A stretch of 41,832 nt of DNA, from NCBI GenBank assembly GCA_014382445.1, contig JACNJS010000063.1, positions 1 to 41,832 of the forward strand, given 5' to 3'. This DNA comes from Bacteroidota bacterium. Its GTDB lineage: Bacteria; Bacteroidota; Bacteroidia; Bacteroidales; F082. Shown here one piece after another: positions 7,270 to 14,696 of this stretch. The notes below the pieces were generated by a model. It did not search any database. It had not been told where the DNA came from and saw nothing but the letters and a program-made list of their open reading frames with translations. How positions within the stretch are numbered: the first letter of the stretch is position 1; each line of letters starts with the position of its first letter. The translations under genes were made by a program, and so were the position numbers.

Positions 7270-7899
7270 TTAGGTCTGCAAAAAACACTTTTTGGCGGCG
7301 TTTGATAAGCTTGCTTTTACATCATCCCACTTTAATAAGGGATTATCAGTTAATTGAGGCCAATCGGCTAAATCAACATCGTTAAAATAAGTAATGCTTT
7401 TTAGCACATTAACCTCATTATATTGTTTGTACTTGGTACTATAAAAATCAATCATCTCCGACATCGTAAATTCACGGAGTAAATAGTAAACATCTATAAA
7501 GTCTTTAACGCGTTGACCACTTCCGGTTATTGCATTAAGTTTCATCGCAAGTATATCTTGTAATGAGAGCATTGTAATTCCTTCCGCTGTACATGGTTCT
7601 TGAATTAGCGGGTAACGGTGAGCTAATATATCAACTTGTACGTTATCAATACTTCCCTTTAGTGTATTATTGGCAGAAAAGTATAGTTTATAATTAAAAT
7701 CGGATGATAAATTTTCGAGTGTTTGTGTAACATCAAAATCAAAGTCAGAAAACAAATCAATATCTATCGATTTGCGATGTCCAATTCGCAATGCAAGTGC
7801 AGTACCACCTACAAGATAAAATCCTTTAAGATATTTTTTAGACTGCAGTTGTTTTAATAAATCCAGTGTTGATTTATCGACTGTTTCCTTGTGTAACAT
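7270..7899 (-). CDS. AbiEii-type nucleotidyltransferase toxin, module 2
   Basis: A 209-residue AbiEii-family protein. The core is G31-G-T33, G40-H-R42 and D46-I-D48, followed by D115, K120, R130, K132-D133 and D136 in the second conserved block. It is paralogous to 5966-6583, and both open with (L)HKE, which supports the starts. It overlaps its DUF6922-like partner by 46 bases, more than module 1. The two proteins are diverged, so the tandem arrangement may allow separate pairing specificities. Activity is inferred from motifs. Confidence 0.87.
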   Translation of the reverse strand: MLHKETVDKSTLDLLKQLQSKKYLKGFYLVGGTALALRIGHRKSIDIDLFSDFDFDVTQTLENLSSDFNYKLYFSANNTLKGSIDNVQVDILAHRYPLIQEPCTAEGITMLSLQDILAMKLNAITGSGQRVKDFIDVYYLLREFTMSEMIDFYSTKYKQYNEVNVLKSITYFNDVDLADWPQLTDNPLLKWDDVKASLSNAAKKCFLQT

Positions 7900-8153
7900 T
7901 TAAATTTAGTCTTTGAGATGCCAAATACCAACGAAAAGAAATTAAGTGTTTTAGGGTCAAGATGATTTAAATTGCACATTGTTTCTATAACTTCTTCTTT
8001 CCCATAATGGCTTATCATCTGTTTTATCTCTTGCAGGTTCCCCAAATTTAGAATTCGTTCAATAATCAACCTTTTCGATTTTTGATCTTCAATTTTATCT
8101 AAATCAATATCCCAGAAGTAAGTCGGATTTATTTTTTTTAGAAAAATTTGCAT
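7854..8153 (-). CDS. DUF6922-like antitoxin candidate, module 2
   Basis: A 99-residue protein with TYFWDIDLDKIE followed by KRLIIERILNLGNLQEIKQMISHYG. This FWD...ERxLxxGxxxExxxxxxxYG pattern is the clearest DUF6922 match in the window. It overlaps AbiEii module 2 by 46 bases. Its ATG lies one base after the stop of the damaged cysC gene, so the module has been joined directly to the cysC 3' end and may be read from the cysC promoter. The antitoxin role is inferred from position. Confidence 0.75.
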   Translation of the reverse strand: MQIFLKKINPTYFWDIDLDKIEDQKSKRLIIERILNLGNLQEIKQMISHYGKEEVIETMCNLNHLDPKTLNFFSLVFGISKTKFKCYTRKQSINQHWIY

Positions 8154-8154
8154 T

Positions 8155-8699
8155 TCAACCAGTTTTAAGTTCTATATCTGGATTTAAAGGGCAATCAAAT
8201 GGTGAGTCGATACCGGTAAAGTTTTTAATTTCACCTTTTCGGGCTTTTTTATACAATCCTTTTACGTCTCTTTTTTCACACACCTCAATTGGAGCATTAA
8301 CATAAACTTCGATAAAATTTTCCTCGCCAATTATATCTTTTGCCATATCTCTAATTTCCTTGGTAGGAGAAATAAAACTGTTAATACAAATAATTCCACA
8401 GTTCAAAAATAGTTTAGAAACTTCTGATATCCGTCTGATGTTTTCATATCTATCCTCCTCTGAGAAGCCCAGATTATTATTTATTCCTGATCTAATATTA
8501 TCGCCATCCAGTATTTGGGTAAGGAAACCTCTTTTGTTGAGTTCCATTTCAATGTTTAGGCCAACGGTTGTTTTCCCCGAGCCCGACAAACCTGTCATCC
8601 AAATTACCCTCGCATGTTGATTGTGTAGTTTTTCTTTGTCACACTCCTTGTCAAAATTTTGTTAAAAACAGGGTGGATGTTGAGGTTTAGTGATGACAT
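8155..8699 (-). pseudogene. cysC: Adenylyl-sulfate kinase, frameshifted and truncated
   Basis: The longest open frame (8155-8598) encodes GLSGSGKTT (P-loop), DGDNIRSGINNNLGFS and GLYKKAR...FTGIDSPF, all diagnostic of APS kinase, which makes PAPS from APS and ATP. Reading further upstream in this frame gives DKEKLHNQHARVIW, as expected for CysC, but it has no start and a TAA follows. The missing N-terminus (MSSLNLNIHPVFNKILTR) lies from 8699 in another frame, so one base has been lost or gained near 8640-8650. The C-terminus stops after NPDIELKTG, roughly 15-20 residues short. The gene is probably inactive. A translated fragment starting at 8598 would keep the P-loop but lack the N-terminal helix. 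Confidence 0.85.
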
Positions 8700-8793
8700 T
8701 TTATTTACGTTATGAGTTGATTGTGTGATTTGTCTTTCTTTTGTAATAATTGTGTTAATACCTTTTGTATTGCTTGGAGCATGGAGCGTGGGG

Positions 8794-9153
8794 TTAATTA
8801 AGTAGTCTCTTTCTAAAGTTGGTAATCATTTTACTTAAAGTCTGAAGCCTACTAAAATTCAATTCTTTAGTTTCATTTGAGATATACTTTCCTCTTTGAA
8901 GAATACAAAGTATGTTAGCACATTCAAATACGGAACGACGTGAGATATTTAAAAAGTTTGCAAAATCCTTATTTGAAAAAGAACCACTACCCTCTGCAAT
9001 ATTATTTGTGATACTCATCGCTGCTCCATTTAACTGTTCTGAAAATCTATATTTCTTTTTCTCCAACAATAAATCTGCAATATCAAATAAGTCATTCCCA
9101 ATTTCAGAACCCAGTTTCCATACCTCTAGCTCTTCAAATCTAAACGAAGCCAT
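8794..9153 (-). CDS. Four-helix-bundle (S23-type) protein, copy 1
   Basis: A 119-residue protein with FEELEVWKLGSEI at the N-terminus, NNIAEGSGS in the centre and FECANIL in the third helix, the standard pattern of the four-helix-bundle family first seen in 23S rRNA intervening sequences. Its function is unknown; in Bacteroidota it is scattered through variable regions. It sits between the cysC and cysQ wrecks on the same strand and so may have entered the sulfate-assimilation locus as an insertion. A second copy is at 14087-14464. Confidence 0.9.
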   Translation of the reverse strand: MASFRFEELEVWKLGSEIGNDLFDIADLLLEKKKYRFSEQLNGAAMSITNNIAEGSGSFSNKDFANFLNISRRSVFECANILCILQRGKYISNETKELNFSRLQTLSKMITNFRKRLLN

Positions 9154-9235
9154 TACTATTTCTTTTCATAATTAACCTAAAAAAATATCTTTCTGAGTTT
9201 CTATTCATAGTATTCCAAGCCCTTTGCTCCCTGCC

Positions 9236-9792
9236 CTATGTTCTTTTCCTTTTCACAATAAACCAAGAATTCAATATATCCTCTTTATTATAAACAACTT
9301 CATCTTCAGGACTTTTTGCCTACACTATCTTTCCTCCAGAAGCTGTAACAACTCCATGCCCTGCTGCTGTGTCCCACTCCATTGTTGGTGCAAATCTTGG
9401 GTAAACATCTGCCGTGCCCGCGGCAACCATGCATATCTTTAATGAACTTTCTTTTGAGGAAATCTTAACGAGCCCATCCATTTCAATATTATGTTCTGAC
9501 GCTTTATCAAGTTTAAAAGCCCCAAATTCAATTTCACCGAAATATAATTCATCTAAAACCGGTGCGTAAACAACTCCTAATATGGGTATGTTATTTTCAA
9601 TGAGAGCAATATTAACAGTGAACTCACTATTTTTTTTTTGACGAATTCCTTAGTTCCATCAAGTGGATCAACAATCCAGAGTTTGTTCCAACTTTTTCTT
9701 TTCTCAAAGGAAATACTTCTGCCTTCTTCACCTGCTTTAATTGAGGTTGAGATTGCAATTTTTAGAAGATTATTTACTGCTTCTACTGGTTG
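9236..9792 (-). pseudogene. cysQ: 3'(2'),5'-bisphosphate nucleotidase remnant
   Basis: Minus-strand translation gives NNLLKIAISTSIKAG, then directly EEGRSISFEKRKSWNKLW and VDPLDGTKEFV, then, after a frame change, EFTVNIALIENNIPILG and PTMEWDTAAGHGVV. These are CysQ motifs (the metal-binding DPLDGT and WDTAAG). Three lesions are visible. About 50-60 residues between the first helix and the EEG motif are missing. A run of 10 A (9630-9639, read on the minus strand) shifts the frame. An in-frame TAG follows SGGKIV near 9314, with the normal C-terminus (NKEDILNSWFIV) continuing after it to a stop at 9236. CysQ recycles PAP made during PAPS use, so its loss fits the broken cysC. Confidence 0.85.
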
Positions 9793-10128
9793 CTATTTTG
9801 TGAATGCTTTTTTTAATTTATATGCAGATTAAATTGTAATGTTAACCCAACCACAGCTACTATCACTTAATGATATAGGAAACAAAATTGCAACAGCTCC
9901 CACATTCGCTATTATTGATGTTAATAGATTGGTTACAATTATTTGATCAGTTGTTATTTAGTATTAATGTATAGTCAGCGGATTACAAGTAACTGCATCC
10001 CGTGAAGTTTCACAAAAAAGGGAACGAGCAGATTTGAACTAAATATTTTTTATGGTAATTAATTAAATATTTGTAACTAATCAGTGTGCTATAATAAATT
10101 GTATTGTACTCAATGTGAGTGATATAAG
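9793..10128. other. Intergenic region with 56-bp repeated 3' element
   Basis: No gene seen. Bases 10071-10126 (TTGTAACTAATCAGTGTG...CTCAATGTGAGTGATATA) recur with a few changes at 31572-31627, in both cases directly beyond the stop codon of a minus-strand gene. The first 16 bases also recur at 29781-29796. The remaining sequence is AT-rich without a recognisable signal. Confidence 0.7.
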
Positions 10129-11475
10129 TTATAATCTACCGTCAACAATATCTTTAGGAAGAACTCCCTTAATATCAAATATTACTGCATGGTTGCCGTT
10201 TACCAACCTGCTAAAGTCAATGTTGATAAATTGTTCGTGAGATACTGCCAAAATTATGGCATCATATGATTTAGCATAAATATCAACATTGGTTTCCAGG
10301 GTTTGTATGCCATATACTTGATAAACTTCATCAGGGTTGGCCCATGGATCGTAAATATCAACATTACAACCAAAAGCCTGCAGCTCATCAACTATGTCAA
10401 CCACACGGGTGTTTCTAATATCAGGGCAGTTTTCTTTAAATGTAATACCTAGTAATAGTACTTTGCTGTTTAGAATCTTCTGACCCTTTTTTATCATTAG
10501 TTTCACAACCTTGTTGGCAACAAAGCGGGGCATAAATTCGTTAACTCGCCTGCCGGAATAAATAACCTCAGGATAATAACCAAGAGATTCAGCTTTAAAA
10601 GCAAGGTAATAAGGGTCGACACCTATGCAATGGCCTCCTACAAGGCCTGGTTTATACTTTAAGAAATTCCATTTGCTGCCTGCGGCTTCAATAACATCGT
10701 TTGTGTCGATACCTATGCGGTCGAAAATCAGGGCGAGTTCGTTCACGAAACTTATGTTTAAGTCGCGTTGGGCGTTTTCAATTACCTTAGATGCTTCAGC
10801 TACTTTCAGGCTACTTGCTTTAAAAGTTCCGTTTTCAAGTATGGTGTTATAGAGGTCATCTACCTCATCAGCTATCTCAGGTGTGCTGCCGGAGGTTACT
10901 TTTTTGATTTTCGTAAGGGTGTTTACTTTATCACCGGGGTTTATCCTTTCGGGTGAATAACCGGCGTAAAAATCTTCATTAAATTTCAATCCGCTCACTT
11001 TTTCAATAACCGGCAAACAAACTTCTTCAGTAGCTCCAGGGTAAACTGTTGATTCATAAATTACTATATCTCCTTTTTTTATCACTTTCCCAACAGTTTC
11101 GCTGGCTTTTATCAGGGGTGTAAGGTCGGGGCGTTTGTTATCATCTATTGGGGTAGGAACCGTTACGATGTAGATTTGAGAGTCGGTTAATTCTGACGAA
11201 TTAGTGGTTAAGAATAAACCTTTGGTTTTTTTAGGAAATGGATTGTTGGAGTTGTGTAGTGATGGTGTAATTGAGGATGCAGAATCAAAATTATTGTTTT
11301 GAAGCACACTTTGCAGAACTTTGTCTTCGGTTTCGAGGGTGGAGTCGTGGCCTGAGGCGAGCTCATCAACACGAGCCTGGTTTATATCGAACCCTACTAC
11401 TTGTGTCTTTTTGGCAAACTCCACAGCGAGAGGGAGACCGACGTAGCCGAGGCCGATGATTGTTATCTTTTTCAT
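10129..11475 (-). CDS. UDP-N-acetyl-hexosamine 6-dehydrogenase (TviB/WbpO-like)
   Basis: A 448-residue nucleotide-sugar dehydrogenase that oxidises C6 of a UDP-sugar to a uronate with two NAD+. It has the N-terminal Rossmann motif GLGYVGLPLA (residues 8-17), VTVPTP, YESTVYPG, the SPERINPGD loop, and the catalytic Cys in GGHCIGVDPYY (about residue 283). The motif set is closer to TviB/WbpO (UDP-GlcNAc/GalNAc) than to UDP-glucose dehydrogenase. It is about 20 residues longer than usual because of a Ser/Asn/Pro-rich insertion around residues 62-86. It probably supplies a uronic acid for a surface polysaccharide. The exact substrate cannot be told by eye. Confidence 0.88.
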   Translation of the reverse strand: MKKITIIGLGYVGLPLAVEFAKKTQVVGFDINQARVDELASGHDSTLETEDKVLQSVLQNNNFDSASSITPSLHNSNNPFPKKTKGLFLTTNSSELTDSQIYIVTVPTPIDDNKRPDLTPLIKASETVGKVIKKGDIVIYESTVYPGATEEVCLPVIEKVSGLKFNEDFYAGYSPERINPGDKVNTLTKIKKVTSGSTPEIADEVDDLYNTILENGTFKASSLKVAEASKVIENAQRDLNISFVNELALIFDRIGIDTNDVIEAAGSKWNFLKYKPGLVGGHCIGVDPYYLAFKAESLGYYPEVIYSGRRVNEFMPRFVANKVVKLMIKKGQKILNSKVLLLGITFKENCPDIRNTRVVDIVDELQAFGCNVDIYDPWANPDEVYQVYGIQTLETNVDIYAKSYDAIILAVSHEQFINIDFSRLVNGNHAVIFDIKGVLPKDIVDGRL

Positions 11476-11643
11476 TTATGTTTTTTTCCTTCTTGTTTCA
11501 CGATGTTCGAGGCAGCTGTGGGCGGATGTGGAAGTCATATCAGTGCCTGAATCTTATCATTTAATCATTACTTCCAGTACACGCTTCCGCCTTCTAAGTC
11601 CCATCCGCCTTAGGCGAACGAACTGCTTTTCAATATATTATAA

Positions 11644-12180
11644 CTATTCAGCCTTCCAAAGCAAAAGCAGCTCGTCGCTGTTTTTTGTTGCTTTAAAGTC
11701 GGAAAGTTCATTAGTGTTAAGTATAATATATCTGATTTTTCTGTGTACTATCTCTTCCAGTTTTTCTGCCAGATTCAATATATAACTACTGTCAAGTTTT
11801 TTACCAACAAACCAAAGGTCGATTACTTTAGAGTTATTGCCCTTTGCCAATTCCCCAACAAGATACACTTCTTTTATATCGCCAATATTATGAATTACTT
11901 TGTCGATCACTTTGTCAAGACCAACATGTTTTAATAATAATTTATGAATTTCAGGGAATAGCGGATGGTTGGTGTTTGCCCGGTAAAGTTTTTTGTTTCC
12001 TTTTGTTGAAGATATTAATAAATCGGCTTCCTCGAAACGGTTTAACTCCTGCCTGATAGCATTAGTAGATTCTCCAAAGGCGGGCTCTAGTCCTCGCAAA
12101 TAACTAATATTACTACTGTTTAGAAAAAACTTAAGCAGTAGTTTTACCCGGGTTTTAGATGTTATTAGAGCTTCGAGCAT
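11644..12180 (-). CDS. Winged-helix regulator with degenerate nucleotidyltransferase domain
   Basis: A 178-residue protein. Residues 1-75 form an ArsR/MarR-like winged helix (TSKTRVKLLLKFFLN, then a helix-turn-helix ending EADLLISS, then the KGNKKLYRAN wing). Residues 95-178 resemble a minimal nucleotidyltransferase, but the usual GS...DxD is replaced by GELAKGNNSKVIDLWFVG, so catalysis is doubtful. Proteins of this build usually sit next to UDP-sugar dehydrogenase genes in Bacteroidota polysaccharide loci, as here (168 bases upstream of one, same strand). It is likely a local transcription regulator; this is inference from domain and context. Confidence 0.75.
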   Translation of the reverse strand: MLEALITSKTRVKLLLKFFLNSSNISYLRGLEPAFGESTNAIRQELNRFEEADLLISSTKGNKKLYRANTNHPLFPEIHKLLLKHVGLDKVIDKVIHNIGDIKEVYLVGELAKGNNSKVIDLWFVGKKLDSSYILNLAEKLEEIVHRKIRYIILNTNELSDFKATKNSDELLLLWKAE

Positions 12181-12770
12181 AACTTCTTAAATTCCAAATT
12201 TCAAATTCCAAAAAACAAATAAATTCCAAATCGCAAATCTCAAATTTCAAATAAATTCCAAATTCCAATTACTAAATGACCAAAATAGTTGCTCTTAATA
12301 TTTATGAACTCATGTTTGGTATTTGTAATTTCGATCATTGATATTTATTTGTTATTTGATTATTGGAAACTATCATTTCAGTTACTGATTATTTTCATTT
12401 TGATTAATTACAAAATTTAGGATACTATTGTTTAAGTTTATTGTCATATATCTATCATCTTGAATAGTATTACATTTGTTTGGGTTTGGCTGGTTCTTCT
12501 TCATCTGTCACTTTTAACAATATTGAGTAACAAATGTACTCATTGTTTTTAAAATAACAAGCAAATATATAAAATAAATTGATAAAATATTAACAAATGA
12601 TTTATTTGTAGATTTATTTTTGTCTGGGAAAATTGGATGAATCACACAGACCCGTCCTGTATAACGGTATCAAGTAGCTATCGTGACGAGCGCTAGTATA
12701 GGTAGACATTCACGATAGTGATTGCACACGATCTGTTAATTATCGGATGCGTTAGTTAATTATTAATTTT
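12181..12770. other. 590-bp intergenic region with AT-rich micro-repeats
   Basis: Bases 12187-12285 are a run of AAATTCCAAATTTCAAA-type micro-repeats. A perfect 9-bp inverted repeat CTATCGTGA/TCACGATAG lies at 12678-12686 and 12710-12718 with a 23-base loop. The rest is AT-rich and separates two divergent genes (regulator on minus, Nudix on plus), so it should hold promoters, but I cannot point to a convincing -7 box for either. Confidence 0.55.
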
Positions 12771-13418
12771 ATGCAAAGTTTTAAATCTAAAATATCTGAA
12801 ATTGAAGCTTGTTTGTTAGGTAACAAACTTCCAGGATTGACATCACAATTAAAAATGGCACCTGTTTCTCGGTTAACATTTCAGACGGAAAATCCGCCAT
12901 ACAGGATTCCGCAAAAGAGTGCAGTGCTTATATTGTTTTATCCTAAAAATAATCGCACAAATCTTGCTATGATCAAACGCGCAACTGACAATACTATTCA
13001 CAGCGACCAAATATCATTTCCGGGAGGGAAGGTTGAAGCGAGTGATAGTTCCTTGATACATACTGCTCTGCGTGAAGCAAATGAGGAGGTAGGGCTTGAC
13101 CCTGATTCTGTTATGATTATCGGGCAATTATCAAAACTCTATATTCCTCCCAGTAATTTTGATGTATATCCAATAATAGGTGTTACTTATGTTACTCCCA
13201 TATTCAGTATAAATCATGAAGTTGACAAACTACTGGAAGTTGATCTGGAAACACTCATCAATCCAAAAACCCGAAAACATAAAACAATAAAACATCGAAG
13301 TGGAAATGAATTCAACGTTCCATGCTATTATATTCAGGAAGAAATTATTTGGGGAGCTACAGCAATGATTGTAGCAGAATTAGTGGATATTATTAGGAGT
13401 TCAGAATATAAAAGCTGA
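12771..13418 (+). CDS. Nudix hydrolase, CoA pyrophosphatase-like
   Basis: A 215-residue Nudix protein. The Nudix box runs from G85-G86 to REANEEVG (R101, E102, E105, E106, G108), giving metal-binding glutamates. Directly before it the stretch MIKRATDNTIHSDQISFPGG matches the extra motif of coenzyme A/NADH pyrophosphatases of the NudL/YeaB group, which cleave CoA to 4'-phosphopantetheine and 3',5'-ADP. It is the only confident plus-strand protein gene in the window and stands alone. The start is placed at the first ATG that leaves an N-terminal helix of normal length. Confidence 0.85.
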   Translation: MQSFKSKISEIEACLLGNKLPGLTSQLKMAPVSRLTFQTENPPYRIPQKSAVLILFYPKNNRTNLAMIKRATDNTIHSDQISFPGGKVEASDSSLIHTALREANEEVGLDPDSVMIIGQLSKLYIPPSNFDVYPIIGVTYVTPIFSINHEVDKLLEVDLETLINPKTRKHKTIKHRSGNEFNVPCYYIQEEIIWGATAMIVAELVDIIRSSEYKS

Positions 13419-13423
13419 ATTAC

Positions 13424-13605
13424 TGATGATTTGATGATTTGATAATTTGATGATTTGATAATTTGATGATTTGATGATTTGATGATTTGATGATTTGATA
13501 ATTTGATAATTGGTTAATTGGAGTATTGGATGATTGGAAGATAACCAATAACTAAAGACCAATGACCAATAACCAATAACTAATTACCAATAACTAATAC
13601 CATAA
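13424..13605. repeat. Simple-sequence tracts TTGATGATTTGAT and CCAATAACTAA
   Basis: Bases 13424-13510 are about nine imperfect copies of a 9-10-base TTGATGATT/TTGATAATT unit. Bases 13553-13603 are repeats of ACCAATAACTAA. Both fill the space between the Nudix gene and the DUF3467 gene, which converge. No terminator hairpin is obvious. Confidence 0.85.
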
Positions 13606-13611
13606 CGCGTA

Positions 13612-13932
13612 CTATGCCTCAGCAGTTGGTCCCCCAAATGAAAATGGTGGCATTCCGCCATCTTTACTTTCTTTAATGTGGCCGTGCATTGATTCAAACT
13701 TACGGATGTTTTCAGAAAGGGCTTTGCTTAAACGCTTTGCGTGTTCGGGAGTAAGGATTATCCGTGACTTAACTTTTGCCTTTGGTATTCCGGGTAACAT
13801 TTTTACAAAATCCACAATAAATTCAGCGTGTGAATGAGTGATAATTGCCAGATTTGAATAAATACCTTCAGCAACATCCTCTGACAAGTCAATATTTAAT
13901 TTGTTTTTGTTTTTGTTTTTATTTTCTTCCAT
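13612..13932 (-). CDS. DUF3467 family protein
   Basis: A 106-residue protein. After a Lys/Asn-rich start (ENKNKNKNK), the core EGIYSNLAIITHSHAEFIVDF...RIILTPEHAKRLSKALSENI is typical of DUF3467, a small conserved family of unknown function. In many Bacteroidota it lies just downstream of rpoC, as here, although a four-helix-bundle gene and repeats now separate the two. It ends in a low-complexity GGMPPFSFGG segment. It could be co-transcribed with the rpo operon, but the 0.6-kb gap makes that uncertain. Confidence 0.85.
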   Translation of the reverse strand: MEENKNKNKNKLNIDLSEDVAEGIYSNLAIITHSHAEFIVDFVKMLPGIPKAKVKSRIILTPEHAKRLSKALSENIRKFESMHGHIKESKDGGMPPFSFGGPTAEA

Positions 13933-13994
13933 GGTTTATTATTTGATATTTCAGCAAAGATAGTTATTATAGTTGAGTTGTTGGATAGTGGCTG

Positions 13995-14083
13995 TTGGTC
14001 TTTGGTCTTTGGTCTTTGGTCTTTGGGATTTGGGATTTGGTCTTTGGTCTTTGGTCTTTAGTCTTTGGGATTTGGGATTTGGG
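13995..14083. repeat. GGTCTTT / GGGATTT heptamer tract
   Basis: About a dozen heptamers alternating TTTGGTC and TTTGGGA, arranged as two copies of a larger block (three to four GGTCTTT then two GGGATTT). The tract is open in one plus-strand frame (13995-14180), but that frame encodes only the repeat and is not a gene. Confidence 0.9.
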
Positions 14084-14086
14084 TAT

Positions 14087-14464
14087 TTATTTTCTTATTG
14101 AAATCAACAAAGCGTTGAGCTGCTTTTGTATAATTGTTAATTCGTCGATTAGAGTGGACAATTCACTTTTTGAAATATAATTCCTTCCTTCAGAAATAAT
14201 TAACTGAGTTTCTACTTCAAATGCGGAGCCCAGAGCAATTTCAATAAATCGAGCAAAATCTTTTGCAGTTCTTCGTGCTGAACCCTCAGAAATATTTGAC
14301 GGGATCGAAACAGAGGCACGGTTTATTTGAGAAATTAAACCAAATCTTTCTTGCTCAGGCCATCTAGAAGTTATGTCGTAAATAATGTTGACAAACTTCA
14401 ATGATCGATGATAAACAGTAAGTTTTCGAAAATCTTGCATAGCAGATAAATTTGGATACATCAA
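14087..14464 (-). CDS. Four-helix-bundle (S23-type) protein, copy 2
   Basis: A 125-residue protein of the same family as 8794-9153. It has FRKLTVYHRSLKFV at the start, SNISEGSARR in the middle and AFEVETQLIIS in the third helix. The alignment with the family begins around residue 10, so the true start may be the second Met (MQDFRKL, residue 9). It lies between rpoC and the DUF3467 gene, which are usually adjacent, and is therefore probably an insertion into that junction, with the heptamer tract on its downstream side. Confidence 0.88.
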   Translation of the reverse strand: MMYPNLSAMQDFRKLTVYHRSLKFVNIIYDITSRWPEQERFGLISQINRASVSIPSNISEGSARRTAKDFARFIEIALGSAFEVETQLIISEGRNYISKSELSTLIDELTIIQKQLNALLISIRK

Positions 14465-14591
14465 AATTACGAATTAATTGTTTATTGTATTTAATTGCTA
14501 TCAGATAAAATGAACTACTTCGCAGCAGAGCTGACGAGGTATCGTTATGGAAATTGATTATTCTATTCGCATCAAGATGCGGGGAATATAA

Positions 14592-14655
14592 CCCGAGAGA
14601 TCCTTCGACTACGCTCGGGATCAGTTCGGCTAAATGATTTTGAACTCAAAATCAT
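14592..14655 (-). terminator. Hairpins downstream of rpoC
   Basis: Two inverted repeats follow the rpoC stop on the minus strand. The nearer (14634-14655) is a perfect 10-bp stem, ATGATTTTGA/TCAAAATCAT, with a two-base loop and only a short T run after it. The second (14592-14597 with 14614-14619) is CCCGAG/CTCGGG inside a GATCCTTCGACTACGCTCGGGA block, a motif common in Bacteroidota intergenic repeats. They may end the rpo transcript, but the T tract is weak. Confidence 0.4.
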
Positions 14656-14696
14656 AGTCACTGATTCAAATGTGAGACAGTTTATGTATAGATACT

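Noticed and set aside
1-8153. Chromosomal integron with attC sites
   Set aside because: The cargo resembles integron cassettes, but there is no intI, and I do not see the RYYYAAC/GTTRRRY core sites in the repeats. The Xer protein at 28251-29147 is in its usual housekeeping place.
9224-9832. Plus-strand frames of 64-72 residues
   Set aside because: Antisense shadows of the cysQ remnant, whose motifs read clearly on the minus strand.
13995-14180. Frame encoding GLWSLVFGIWDLVFG repeats
   Set aside because: Direct product of the heptamer tract.
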